Origin: Kaistia geumhonensis
GTDB lineage: Bacteria; Pseudomonadota; Alphaproteobacteria; Rhizobiales; Kaistiaceae
Length of the DNA: 64,000 nt
Direction: 5' to 3'
Assembly: GCF_030815145.1 (NCBI RefSeq)
Contig: NZ_JAUSWJ010000001.1
Span: 2,418,001-2,482,000, forward strand
Part shown: one piece after another, positions 16,109 through 24,508 of the stretch
Layout of the letters: each line of letters starts with the position of its first letter
Numbering within the stretch: position 1 is the stretch's first letter
Made by a program: the position numbers and the translations under genes
Notes under the pieces: model-generated
The model's database searches: none
What the model was told of the DNA's origin: nothing
Seen by the model: only the letters and a program-made list of their open reading frames with translations

Positions 16109-17058
16109 TCCTGCTCGACGGCGCCGATGGTGCTCGACGCGGTGGCGCCGAGCGCCTCGGCAGCCAGCCAGAACACCTCGCCCTCGCTCTCCTCGGTGTC
16201 GAGCCAGAGGAAGGGAAGATCCGGATATTCGGCCTCGATGATCTCGCGGCCGGCGCCGATCTCGCAGAGGAGGCCGCCGCCGGGGTTCAGATGCGCGCCG
16301 GCCTCGGCGAGGATGCGGCGGACGATGTCGAGCCCGTCGAGCCCGGAACCCAGCGCCATGGCCGGCTCGTGGCGGTATTCCTCGGGGAGTTCCTCCATCG
16401 CCACCTCGTCCACATAGGGCGGGTTGGTGAGGATGAGGTCGTAGGTCCTGCCCTCGAGCGGCGCGAAGAGATCGCCCTCGATCAGCGACAGCCGGCCTTC
16501 GAGCCCGTGCTCGGCGACGTTGATCTTCGCCACCTCGAGCGCGTCCGGCGAGAGATCGACGGCGTCGATATCGGCATTCTCGAACACCTCGGCGGCGAGG
16601 ATGGCGATCGCACCGGAGCCGGTGCAGAGGTCGAGCACCGTCTCGACCGAGCCAGTGTCCTCGATGATGGTGAAGTCGTCGCCGCCGACGATGTCGGAGA
16701 CCAGCAGCTCGCAGATGAACGAGCGCGGCACTATCACCCGCTCGTCGACATAGAGCGGAATGCCCTGCACATAGGCGCGCTTCAGGAGGTAGGCGGCGGG
16801 CTTGCGCGTCGTCACACGCGCCTCGATCAACTCCGCGAGCCGCGCGCGCTCATCGGGCAGCAGCCGCGCGTCGAGAAAGGGCTCGAGCGTGTCGATCGGC
16901 AGCTTCAGGCCTTCCAGCACCATGAACGCCGCCTCGTCGAAGGCATCGCTCGCGCCGTGCCCGAAGGCGAGCCCGGCCGAGCGGAAGCGGCTGACGGCAT
17001 GGCGCAGGAAATCGCGCACGGTGAGAAGATGTTCGGCGGCGGGAAGGGCATCGGTCAC
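16105..17058 (-). CDS. prmB: Ribosomal protein L3 glutamine N5-methyltransferase PrmB (HemK family)
   Basis: This is a 317-residue SAM-dependent enzyme that methylates the glutamine side chain of ribosomal protein L3. The SAM site is VLDLCTGSGAIAI, and the catalytic NPPY is in LILTNPPYVDEVAM. The N-terminal helical domain and the sequence VIVPRSFICELL fit PrmB better than PrmC. I placed the start at GTG 17058; the nearest upstream ATG (17208) would overlap the neighbouring hydrolase gene by 82 bp. Its stop overlaps that of the amide hydrolase in a shared CTAA. Confidence 0.87.
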   Translation of the reverse strand: MTDALPAAEHLLTVRDFLRHAVSRFRSAGLAFGHGASDAFDEAAFMVLEGLKLPIDTLEPFLDARLLPDERARLAELIEARVTTRKPAAYLLKRAYVQGIPLYVDERVIVPRSFICELLVSDIVGGDDFTIIEDTGSVETVLDLCTGSGAIAILAAEVFENADIDAVDLSPDALEVAKINVAEHGLEGRLSLIEGDLFAPLEGRTYDLILTNPPYVDEVAMEELPEEYRHEPAMALGSGLDGLDIVRRILAEAGAHLNPGGGLLCEIGAGREIIEAEYPDLPFLWLDTEESEGEVFWLAAEALGATASSTIGAVEQD

Positions 17059-17126
17059 GGCTGGAACTCGCGCGTCATGTGAGGTCGCGCCTCCTTTAGA
17101 GCCTTTCCCGGCCGGATGGAAATGCC

Positions 17127-18347
17127 CTAGCCGAAACGTCCGGCGAAGACATCGTCGAGCCAGTCGAAGGTGCGGCGGTTGAGAAGCGCCCGGTTCGCCA
17201 TCTCGCAATGGTCGCCGGCGCCTTCTGCGGCGGTGAAGCGGATCATGAGCTTCGGGCAGGTGAGCCTTTCGAAAGCGGCGGGCGCCCCGGCGGCGAGGCT
17301 GTCGTTCTCGCCGACCGTGACGAGGGTCGGGCAGCGGATTGCTTCGAGCCTCTCCCAGAGCGTGTAGCGCTCGGCGTCCGCGAGATAGCCGGCGAGGCTG
17401 TCGACGCCGTGGACCCAGAAGCCGCGCTTCACGATCTTCCAGTCGAGCGAGGGATTGCCCCGCACGACGCTATCCATGGCTGCGACGAATTCGGGGGCAA
17501 GGGTGCGGAGGTCAGCCGCCTGGTCGCGGCTGGCACCGAATTTCATCGCCATGGCGCGGACGCCGTCGGCAAGGCCCGGCAGCAGCGGGTCGGCGATGAG
17601 CGCGGCGATGCGCGGCTCGGCCGAGGCGGCCCGCGGCGCGAGATATCCGCCGAAGCTCCAGCCCGACAGCGCGATGCGCGCCGGATCGACGCCCGGCAGC
17701 GTCACGGCAACGTCGATCACCGCCGAAACGACGGTCTCCCAGTCCGGCCGCATGACGACGCCTTGCTCGTAGAGCATGCCGCCTTGGCCCGGACCGTCGA
17801 AGATGAGGCTGCCATAGCCGCGCCGGTGGGCGGCGGCGGCCGAGGCGAAATACATGTCCGTCACCGTGCCGTCATAGCCGTTGGTGAAGACCACGAGCGG
17901 CGCCGCGCCGCCTGCCTCCTTTGGCGGCGGCAGATACCAGGCCTGGATGGTCGCCCCCTCGAAGGGAATGGCGAGAGGAACGGGCCGCGGCTCCATGAGC
18001 GCGAAAGCGCGCTCCATCGCCGCCATCTGCCGCCTGAAGGCGGCGACGAGCCGCGGATCGGTCGGCGCGCCATAGAGCGGATGATAGGAGGTGTCGAAGA
18101 TCGCGCTGGCGCGGAGATAGTTCTCGCGCGCCGCCTGGCGATGACCGGACCGCTCCGCCGCCTCGGCCTCGGCGAAGGCCCGCTCGCCGGCCGCGACGAA
18201 GGCGCTGTGATAGGCCTCGTCGCCACCCTCGCCGACCGCTTCTGCGAGCGCGGCGATCTCGCCGAATTCCGGCCCGCCGGTGGCGATATAGCCATAGAGC
18301 CAGCAGCCGAACTCGTCATGCATCTCGTCGTGGAACAGGCGCGGCAT
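17127..18347 (-). CDS. Alpha/beta hydrolase (FrsA/DUF1100-like, two-domain)
   Basis: This is a 406-residue cytoplasmic hydrolase. Residues 1 to about 130 form a helical cap or N-domain. The core follows, with the nucleophile serine near residue 229 in SGWSFGGYLAPRAA, an acidic residue around VTVGENDSL and the late histidine in GAGDHCEMANR. The layout resembles 2,6-dihydropseudooxynicotine hydrolase and FrsA-type esterases; cleavage of a C-C or ester bond is possible. No signal peptide is seen. It stands 68 bp upstream of prmB on the same strand and may be co-transcribed with it. The substrate is unknown. Confidence 0.82.
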   Translation of the reverse strand: MPRLFHDEMHDEFGCWLYGYIATGGPEFGEIAALAEAVGEGGDEAYHSAFVAAGERAFAEAEAAERSGHRQAARENYLRASAIFDTSYHPLYGAPTDPRLVAAFRRQMAAMERAFALMEPRPVPLAIPFEGATIQAWYLPPPKEAGGAAPLVVFTNGYDGTVTDMYFASAAAAHRRGYGSLIFDGPGQGGMLYEQGVVMRPDWETVVSAVIDVAVTLPGVDPARIALSGWSFGGYLAPRAASAEPRIAALIADPLLPGLADGVRAMAMKFGASRDQAADLRTLAPEFVAAMDSVVRGNPSLDWKIVKRGFWVHGVDSLAGYLADAERYTLWERLEAIRCPTLVTVGENDSLAAGAPAAFERLTCPKLMIRFTAAEGAGDHCEMANRALLNRRTFDWLDDVFAGRFG

Positions 18348-18428
18348 CGAGGGGCTCCCCTGGCAACGGAGCGCCGAGCATAGAACGCGGCGCCCCGCTC
18401 GCGGAAGATGCGGAGCGCCGCGCTTCGG

Positions 18429-18836
18429 TCAGTTCTTCTGCGGCGCGCCCTTGTCGCCGTTCTTGGCCAGCCACGCCTTCATGAAGGCGATCTCGGTCTC
18501 CTGCGCGGCGATGATGTCGGCGGCGAGCTTCCGCAGTTCCGGGTCCTTGCCATATTGGAGCTCGACCCGGGCCATCGCGACCGCTCCTTCGTGATGCGGA
18601 ATCATCGCCCGGACGAAATCGACATCGGCATTGCCGGAATAGTCGATCGCCATCCCCTTCATCATCGCCGCATCGGCTTCCTTGAAGGCTCTGGTCGAGG
18701 CCGAGTCCTCGGGCCTTACGGCATCCGACATGCCCTTCATGTCGTGCATGTCGTGCGACATCTCCTCGGCCGTGGCGGCGAGCGGCAGGGCGAAGGACGA
18801 TGCGAGGGCGATGGCGAGCGTTGCTGCTTTCAGCAT
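18429..18836 (-). CDS. DUF305 family exported protein, probably copper-related
   Basis: This is a 135-residue secreted protein. Residues 1-23 form a signal peptide ending in ATAEE. A Met/His-rich stretch ([11 protein letters not shown]) follows, then a ferritin-like DUF305 domain with the hallmark [19 protein letters not shown]305 proteins are frequently linked to copper or silver resistance loci, and the Met/His patch fits Cu(I) binding, but this is inference. AGGAGA precedes the ATG at 18836. A second His/Met/Cys-rich exported protein is encoded immediately upstream. Confidence 0.85.
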   Translation of the reverse strand: MLKAATLAIALASSFALPLAATAEEMSHDMHDMKGMSDAVRPEDSASTRAFKEADAAMMKGMAIDYSGNADVDFVRAMIPHHEGAVAMARVELQYGKDPELRKLAADIIAAQETEIAFMKAWLAKNGDKGAPQKN

Positions 18837-18913
18837 GGTGGTCTCCTGATCGATGGGCAGCATGACGGGCGCCGTCCGCGGGTTGCGGAGCGGCGCGGCT
18901 GTTCCGGCTTCGG

Positions 18914-19300
18914 TCAGGCGCGGGGCGGCGGCAGTTCCGGTCCGGGCGCGGCGGCGCGCGGCAGCGCATCGGAGGCGGGCAGTGACCGCCCGGCCGCAAG
19001 GCGGAGCGGCGGCGGCGCGGCGAGTTCGGCCGCAAGGCATGGGCCGGCCCCCGCGCAGCAGAGCATCGGCGCCTGCGCCTTGCCCTGCGAGACGGGGCCG
19101 GTCGTCTCCGCGTGCGAGCCGTGGTCCCCTATCGCCATCATCGGATGCGGGCAATCCGCCATCGCCCCGGTCATCCCTTCGGCCATCGCAGATCCCGGCA
19201 GCATATGCGCGGGCATCGTGGCCGAGGCGGTTAAGCCGGCGGCGAGCGCCAGGATCAACACGAACGCGGCGAGCCGGTCGAGGATGCGGGAAAGCCTCAT
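18914..19300 (-). CDS. Small exported His/Met/Cys-rich hypothetical protein
   Basis: The 128-residue product starts with [22 protein letters not shown], a signal anchor or signal peptide. A segment rich in Met, His and Cys follows ([39 protein letters not shown]) and a Pro-rich tail ends in PPPRA. No family is certain; it resembles the DUF2946 type of small copper-locus proteins. The start ATG at 19300 opens the hydrophobic segment. It lies 77 bp upstream of the DUF305 gene on the same strand, so both likely serve metal handling in the periplasm. Confidence 0.6.
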   Translation of the reverse strand: MRLSRILDRLAAFVLILALAAGLTASATMPAHMLPGSAMAEGMTGAMADCPHPMMAIGDHGSHAETTGPVSQGKAQAPMLCCAGAGPCLAAELAAPPPLRLAAGRSLPASDALPRAAAPGPELPPPRA

Positions 19301-19332
19301 GGCCCGCAGGCTGGGCCCTTGCCGGCGCAGCG

Positions 19333-19845
19333 TCAAGCGGCGGGCGATGACGTTGCGGTGAGCCGCCGCTCCATGAGCACGAGATCCAGGAACCGGCCGA
19401 ACTTGAAGCCGACCTCGCCGAGACGGCCCGTCTCGACGAAGCCCTGCCGCGCATGCAGCCGTACGGAGGCCTCATTCCCGGCGGTGATGGCGGCGATCAT
19501 GACATGCTTGCCGGTGGCGGCGGCGTGGTCGACCAGGGCCGCGAGCAACGCGGCGCCGGCGCCCTTGCCACGCGCCTCGGCCGCCACATAGACCGAGTTC
19601 TCGACAGTGAAGCGATAGCCCTGGAACGGCCGGAAATCGCCATAGGAGCCATAGCCAAGCACACGCCCGGCTTCTTCCGCGACTAGAACCGGATAGCCCT
19701 GCGCCTTGCGGGCAGCGAACCAGGCGCGGCGATTGTCGAGATCGACGACGTCGTCGTTCCAGATCGCGGTCGTGTTGACGACGGCATCGTTATAGATGGC
19801 GAGGATCGCGGGGAGATCGCCTTCGCCCGCCGGCCGGATCAGCAT
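19333..19845 (-). CDS. GNAT N-acetyltransferase, phosphinothricin acetyltransferase (Pat/Bar)-like
   Basis: This is a 170-residue acetyltransferase. [22 protein letters not shown], the [20 protein letters not shown] acetyl-CoA loop and the [18 protein letters not shown] segment are typical of the Pat/YncA subfamily that acetylates phosphinothricin, methionine sulfone/sulfoximine or similar small amines. The natural substrate here is unknown. It follows a second GNAT gene by only 3 bp, so the two form an operon. Confidence 0.86.
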   Translation of the reverse strand: MLIRPAGEGDLPAILAIYNDAVVNTTAIWNDDVVDLDNRRAWFAARKAQGYPVLVAEEAGRVLGYGSYGDFRPFQGYRFTVENSVYVAAEARGKGAGAALLAALVDHAAATGKHVMIAAITAGNEASVRLHARQGFVETGRLGEVGFKFGRFLDLVLMERRLTATSSPAA

Positions 19846-19848
19846 GGC

Positions 19849-20391
19849 TCAATCGTTCCCGATGCGCTTGTAGAAGATCGTCGCCCCGCTCGGCTCCCCG
19901 GTCGTGGAGAGGGCGAAACCCGGAATGGTGCCGACCTCGATCCAGCCGCAGGCGGCATAGAGGCGATGGCCGGCACTGTCGGTCTCGGTATCGAGCACCA
20001 GGAGCGTTCGCCCGCTTGCCAGAGCCTCCGCTTCAGCGGCCGCCAACAGGCGCCGTCCGAGCCCCCGGCGACGCATGGAGGAATGAACCAGCATCTTGCC
20101 GACATCGGCGCGGTGAGGCTGGTTCGGCTGATGCGCATGGGTGACGACCACCGTTCCGACCACCCGTCCCCCCGTTTCGGCGACGATGAGGGCGCGCTTG
20201 CCCTCGGCGATCGCCTGAAGCTGGCCGCGCCAGAAGGCGACCGCCTCGTCATGGCGGAAGCCGGCGAGGAAATTCACCGACGCGCCATGCTCCACGGCAT
20301 CGACCAGCACTTCGGCGAGCCCGTCCAGCGCCGCCTCGGCCTCGGCATGGGAGAGGCTGCGCAAGGTCGCGTCCGGGCGGGTCTCGGTCAT
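19849..20391 (-). CDS. GNAT family N-acetyltransferase
   Basis: This is a 180-residue single-domain GNAT protein. The acetyl-CoA binding loop is HSSMRRRGLGRRLLAAAE, followed by TLLVLDTETDSAGHRLYAACGWIEVG, the family's typical motif B. The N-terminal extension in longer reading is poorly conserved in style, so I take the ATG at 20391 (MTETRPDATLRSL). It is the first gene of a two-gene acetyltransferase operon and is divergent from a LysR gene. The substrate is unknown. Confidence 0.83.
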   Translation of the reverse strand: MTETRPDATLRSLSHAEAEAALDGLAEVLVDAVEHGASVNFLAGFRHDEAVAFWRGQLQAIAEGKRALIVAETGGRVVGTVVVTHAHQPNQPHRADVGKMLVHSSMRRRGLGRRLLAAAEAEALASGRTLLVLDTETDSAGHRLYAACGWIEVGTIPGFALSTTGEPSGATIFYKRIGND

Positions 20392-20523
20392 GGCGTTACG
20401 GCTCGGCTTGGCGGGTGCCGCTTGCAGCTGCGGATGAGACGAGCTATCGCGCTGTTCGATTGCTCCTGTCAATCCGACGCGCCGATCCATCAGGAATCCT
20501 CACGAGCCGTATAAGGTTTCTCT

Positions 20524-21480
20524 ATGGATATCGATCAGCTGCGCAGTTTCGACCGCATCGTGCGCGACGGCTCCTTCACCAAGGCCGCCGCCCGGCTCAA
20601 CGTGACCCAGGCGACGATCTCGATGCGCATGCGCACGCTGGAGCAGCATGTCGGCGGCCCGCTTTTCGTGCGCGGCCGCAAGGTGGAGCTGACCGAGCGC
20701 GGCACCGCCTTCCTGCCCTATGCCCGCCGCGTGCTCTCGACGCTCATCGAGAGCGAGGAGGCGATGCGGGTGATGGATCGCGGCCGCGTCGCGATCGGCA
20801 CGCTGCGCAGCCTGGTGGCGCCGCTCGTCACGACGCCGGTGGCCGAGTTCCTCGCCGAGCACCCGCATGTCGAGCTCGACATCGAGGAGGGCCGGCACCG
20901 CGAGATCGCGGAATGGCTGCATGACCGGCGCATCGATCTCGGCGTCATCGCCTGGCCCAATCTCGATCCGCTGCTCGATCCGCTGGAGCCGCTCGCCCTC
21001 TTTCGCGAGCGCGCCCATCTCGTCGCGGCGCCCGAGCTCGCCCGCGCCATCGGCCCGTCGCCGACGCTGCAGCGCATCTTCGAGATCGCGCCGCGCTTCG
21101 TGACGCATCTGTGGTGGCAGGTGACGCCGGAGCCGATCCTCGCGATGCAGAAGATGGCGCGCGGCACCTCGCTGATGACGCTGGAGCCGAGCCGGGCGCT
21201 GATCGAGCGCGGCCTCGCCATCGGCCATCTGCTGGCGCCGCAGATCGCCGCGGACCGCGAATTCGGCCGCCTCGTCGTCATCGACCCCGTCGATGCGCCG
21301 CCGATCGACCGCCGCTCGGCGCTGGTCGCGGGACGGCCCGGGGAGCCGCCGCGGCCGCTCGCCGCCGATCTCGCCGCCCGCCTCGTCGCCCGCGCGCGGA
21401 CGCTCGGCATTCTCGACACGGCCCGCGAGGACGCGCGCGAGGCGGATGAGGACGGAGCCGGCGAGGATGCCAGCGCCTGA
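20524..21480 (+). CDS. LysR family transcriptional regulator
   Basis: This is a 318-residue LysR-type regulator with an N-terminal winged HTH (MDIDQLRSFDRIVRDGSFTKAAARLNVTQATISMRMRTLE) and a C-terminal substrate-binding-like effector domain from about residue 88 (RVAIGTLRSLVAPLVTTPVAEFL). A TATAAG box lies only 9-14 bp before the ATG, so the message may be leaderless or nearly so. It is divergent from the two-gene acetyltransferase operon, a candidate target. The C-terminus has a Glu/Asp-rich tail of about 20 residues beyond the usual end. Confidence 0.87.
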   Translation: MDIDQLRSFDRIVRDGSFTKAAARLNVTQATISMRMRTLEQHVGGPLFVRGRKVELTERGTAFLPYARRVLSTLIESEEAMRVMDRGRVAIGTLRSLVAPLVTTPVAEFLAEHPHVELDIEEGRHREIAEWLHDRRIDLGVIAWPNLDPLLDPLEPLALFRERAHLVAAPELARAIGPSPTLQRIFEIAPRFVTHLWWQVTPEPILAMQKMARGTSLMTLEPSRALIERGLAIGHLLAPQIAADREFGRLVVIDPVDAPPIDRRSALVAGRPGEPPRPLAADLAARLVARARTLGILDTAREDAREADEDGAGEDASA

Positions 21481-21558
21481 GCCTGGCCGGCGCATGGCCT
21501 CCAAAAGCCGCGCTTTCTGCGCTTTGCCGCTTCTGGCGATGATGCTATGCAGCGCGCC

Positions 21559-23364
21559 ATGAGCACCGAGCCCTTCGCCAATATCCGCAATTTCTCGATC
21601 GTCGCGCATATCGACCATGGCAAGTCGACGCTCGCCGATCGCCTGATCCAGCTCACCGGCGCCCTCAGCGACCGCGAGATGACCAATCAGGTGCTCGATT
21701 CCATGGAGATCGAGCGCGAGCGCGGCATCACGATCAAGGCGCAGACCGTCCGGCTCGACTACAAGGCGAAGGACGGCAAGTCCTATATCCTGAACCTCAT
21801 GGACACCCCCGGCCATGTGGACTTCGCCTATGAGGTCTCGCGCTCGCTGGCAGCTTGCGAGGGCGCGCTGCTCGTCGTCGACGCCTCGCAGGGCGTCGAG
21901 GCGCAGACGCTCGCCAATGTCTATCAGGCGATCGACAACAATCTCGAGATCGTCACCGTCCTCAACAAGGTCGACCTGCCCGCCGCCGAGCCGGAGCGCA
22001 TCCGCGCCCAGGTCGAGGAGGTGATCGGCATCGATGCCTCGCGCGCCGTGCTCATCTCGGCGAAGACCGGCCTCGGCGTCGAGAACGTGCTGGAAGCGAT
22101 CGTCACCGACCTGCCGGCGCCGAAGGGCGACGCCGGCGCGCCGCTGAAGGCGCTGCTCGTGGATAGCTGGTACGACACCTATCTCGGCGTCGTCGTGCTG
22201 GTGCGCGTCATCGACGGCCGCCTCTCCAAGGGCCAGCGCATCCGCATGATGCGCGCCGGCGCCGCCTACGACATCGAGCGCGTCGGCTTCTTCACGCCGA
22301 AGATGGTCATGGTCGACAGCCTTGGCCCGGGCGAGATCGGCTTCTTCACCGGCTCGATCAAGGAAGTCGCCGATACCCGCGTTGGCGACACCATCACCGA
22401 CGACAAGAAGCCGACTGCCGAGCCGCTGCCGGGCTTCCGTCCAGCGCAGCCGGTCGTGTTCTGCGGCCTCTTCCCGACCGACGCCGCCGATTTCGAGGAA
22501 CTGCGCGCCGCAATGGGCAAGCTGCGCCTCAACGACGCGTCGTTCTCGTTTGAAATGGAGACCTCGGCCGCGCTCGGCTTCGGCTTCCGCTGCGGCTTCC
22601 TGGGCCTGCTGCATCTCGAGATCATCCAGGAGCGGCTGGAGCGCGAGTTCAATCTCGACCTGATCGCGACCGCCCCATCGGTGGTCTACAAGATCACACT
22701 CACCGACGGCACCGAGATGGAGCTGCACAATCCGGCCGACATGCCGGATGTCGTGAAGATCGACACGATCGCCGAGCCGTGGATCCGCGCCACCATCCTG
22801 ACGCCCGACGAATATCTCGGCGCGATCCTGAAGCTCTGCCAGGAGCGCCGCGGCGTGCAGGTCGACCTTTCCTATGTCGGCGCGCGCGCGATGGTGACCT
22901 ACGACCTGCCGCTCAACGAGGTCGTGTTCGACTTCTACGATCGCCTGAAATCGGTCTCGAAGGGCTATGCCTCGTTCGACTACCAGCTGACCGACTACAA
23001 GGAAGGCGACCTCGTCAAGCTGCAGATCCTCGTCAATGCCGAACCGGTCGACGCGCTGTCGATGCTCGTGCACCGATCGCAGTCGGAGCGGCGGGGCCGC
23101 GCCATGTGCGAGAAGCTGAAGGACCTCATCCCGCAGCATCTCTTCGTCATCCCGATCCAGGCGGCGATCGGCGGCAAGATCATCGCCCGCGAGACGGTGC
23201 GCGCACTGCGCAAGGACGTGACGGCCAAGTGCTATGGCGGCGATATCACCCGCAAGCGCAAGCTCCTCGACAAGCAGAAGGAGGGCAAGCGCAAGATGCG
23301 CCAGTTCGGCAAGGTCGACATCCCGCAGGAAGCCTTCATCGCCGCGCTCAAGATGGACGAGTGA
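21559..23364 (+). CDS. lepA: Elongation factor 4 (LepA), back-translocating ribosomal GTPase
   Basis: This is a 601-residue translational GTPase. The G1 motif [10 protein letters not shown]2 [10 protein letters not shown]3 DTPGHVDF and G4 NKVD occur in the first 130 residues, followed by domain II, EF-G-like domains III and V and the LepA-specific C-terminal domain ([23 protein letters not shown] pattern, here [16 protein letters not shown]). Length and sequence are highly typical. The start could be the ATG at 21547 (four residues longer); I chose [15 protein letters not shown], the usual N-terminus. It is monocistronic. Confidence 0.97.
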   Translation: MSTEPFANIRNFSIVAHIDHGKSTLADRLIQLTGALSDREMTNQVLDSMEIERERGITIKAQTVRLDYKAKDGKSYILNLMDTPGHVDFAYEVSRSLAACEGALLVVDASQGVEAQTLANVYQAIDNNLEIVTVLNKVDLPAAEPERIRAQVEEVIGIDASRAVLISAKTGLGVENVLEAIVTDLPAPKGDAGAPLKALLVDSWYDTYLGVVVLVRVIDGRLSKGQRIRMMRAGAAYDIERVGFFTPKMVMVDSLGPGEIGFFTGSIKEVADTRVGDTITDDKKPTAEPLPGFRPAQPVVFCGLFPTDAADFEELRAAMGKLRLNDASFSFEMETSAALGFGFRCGFLGLLHLEIIQERLEREFNLDLIATAPSVVYKITLTDGTEMELHNPADMPDVVKIDTIAEPWIRATILTPDEYLGAILKLCQERRGVQVDLSYVGARAMVTYDLPLNEVVFDFYDRLKSVSKGYASFDYQLTDYKEGDLVKLQILVNAEPVDALSMLVHRSQSERRGRAMCEKLKDLIPQHLFVIPIQAAIGGKIIARETVRALRKDVTAKCYGGDITRKRKLLDKQKEGKRKMRQFGKVDIPQEAFIAALKMDE

Positions 23365-23370
23365 GGCGCA

Positions 23371-23859
23371 TCAGCCCGGAGCCGACGGCCGCTGCCGGGC
23401 CAGCCATTCCGAATAGGGCCTGACTCCGAATTCCGGATTGGGGTCATCGTCGAGGATCGCGATGAACTCGATCGAATGGCCGTCCGGGTCGGCGAAAAAC
23501 TGCGAGAGCGCCGGCATCCAGCCGATCACCTCGGGCTCTGCCGCTCTCTGGCCGGCAAAGTTGAGCGGCTCGACGCCCTGCGCCGCGAGCGCGGCATGCG
23601 AGGCAAGCACGCCCTCCCGTGTCATGGAGAAGGCGATGTGCAGCCGCATTCGGAGCGGCCCGCCGCCGGTTTCCCATAGGCCCAGCATCCCGGTCCTGCG
23701 ATCGTCGACCCAGAAGAAGGCGATCCGTCTTTCCGCGAAAATCCGCGCGAGTTCGAGCCCGACGACGTCGCAATAGAATGCGATCGAGCGCGTGAGGTCG
23801 GCGACGGTCAAATGGGTTTCATAAAGTCCCACAACGGGCGGCATGCGCTTTTCGACCAT
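23371..23859 (-). CDS. VOC (glyoxalase/bleomycin resistance/dioxygenase) family protein
   Basis: This is a 162-residue VOC-fold protein with paired beta-alpha-beta-beta-beta modules: the first at GLYETHLTVADLTRSIAFYCDVVGLEL, the second ending in FFADPDGHSIEFIAIL, whose His and Glu would be metal ligands. The reaction is unknown; lactoylglutathione lyase, dioxygenase and antibiotic-binding functions all use this fold. The ATG at 23859 sits at the edge of a perfect 14-bp hairpin that also contains its ribosome binding site. Alternative starts are the ATG just before it and the ATG at 23844. Confidence 0.83.
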   Translation of the reverse strand: MVEKRMPPVVGLYETHLTVADLTRSIAFYCDVVGLELARIFAERRIAFFWVDDRRTGMLGLWETGGGPLRMRLHIAFSMTREGVLASHAALAAQGVEPLNFAGQRAAEPEVIGWMPALSQFFADPDGHSIEFIAILDDDPNPEFGVRPYSEWLARQRPSAPG

Positions 23860-23892
23860 CATCCTGCCTCTTGGAAAAGAGGCAGGATGATG
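23857..23892 (-). promoter_or_regulatory. Perfect 14-bp hairpin burying the ribosome site and start of the VOC gene
   Basis: Read on the minus strand, CATCATCCTGCCTC, an 8-base loop and GAGGCAGGATGATG form a perfect 14-bp stem. The 3' arm holds the Shine-Dalgarno GAGG and two ATG codons, including the likely start at 23859. No T-run follows, so it is not an intrinsic terminator. It could act as a translational switch in RNA or as a dyad operator in DNA. Confidence 0.6.
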
Positions 23893-23972
23893 CGACCGCA
23901 AGCAATGTTGCCGTCAAGAGCCGATTGCGTGTTCAGCCTCGGCAAGGTGTCGGGACACCCGCCGCCTTGCCC

Positions 23973-24458
23973 TCAATACTGAACCTTGTCGGCCTTCTGC
24001 TGGTAGAGCTTCCAGACTTCGACGGCCTCGGGGCGCATGATCTGCTTGATCTCGATCGAGCGGTCCTCGACCGGCTTGCGCAGCTCCGAATAGATGAAGC
24101 TGTCGTCGAAATTGCCGTATTCGAGGGCGTCCTCGATCTGCGCCGCGTAGAACACGCGCTTGATGCCGGCCCAGTAGGTCGCGGCCATGCACATCGGGCA
24201 GGGCTCGGCGCTGGTATAGAGCGTCGCGCCTTCCAGCTTGAAGCTGCCCTCGGCCTTGCAGGCCTTGCGGATCGCCTCGATCTCGCCGTGCCAGGTCGGA
24301 TCGTTCTCGGCCACGACGCGGTTGGCGCCCTCGCCGATGATCTTGCCGTCCTTGACGATGACGCAGCCGAAGGCGCCGCCGGCGCTGTCTTCAAGCGAGG
24401 TCTTGCGGGAGAGCTCGATCGCCCTCGCCATGTACTTGTTGTCGTCGGTCGCGGTCAC
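23973..24458 (-). CDS. Nucleoside deaminase (guanine/tRNA-adenosine deaminase-like CDA fold)
   Basis: This is a 161-residue zinc deaminase. The catalytic motif is HGEIEAI with the zinc-binding PCPMC (SAEPCPMCMAATYW), as in guanine deaminases of the cytidine deaminase superfamily. The C-terminal FIYSELRKP and YQQKADKVQY endings also match the GuaD subgroup, which releases ammonia from guanine. I chose the GTG at 24458, preceded by AGAGGGA seven bases away; an internal ATG nine codons on lacks a ribosome site. It is a stand-alone gene, 50 bp downstream of the ABM-domain gene on the same strand. Confidence 0.86.
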   Translation of the reverse strand: MTATDDNKYMARAIELSRKTSLEDSAGGAFGCVIVKDGKIIGEGANRVVAENDPTWHGEIEAIRKACKAEGSFKLEGATLYTSAEPCPMCMAATYWAGIKRVFYAAQIEDALEYGNFDDSFIYSELRKPVEDRSIEIKQIMRPEAVEVWKLYQQKADKVQY

Positions 24459-24508
24459 GGTGTTCCCTCTTTCTTTGGAGCGTTCTGGGGAGAATGGCTG
24501 TCCCACGC

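Noticed and set aside
16105-17208. ATG start for prmB at 17208
   Set aside because: It would overlap the neighbouring hydrolase gene by 82 bp and adds basic, Pro-rich residues; GTG 17058 fits PrmB length better.
20500-23139. An 879-codon open frame antisense to lysR and lepA
   Set aside because: It is the shadow of high-GC codon bias on the opposite strand. The translation is Arg/Asp/His-rich with no family features, while lepA and lysR are unmistakable.
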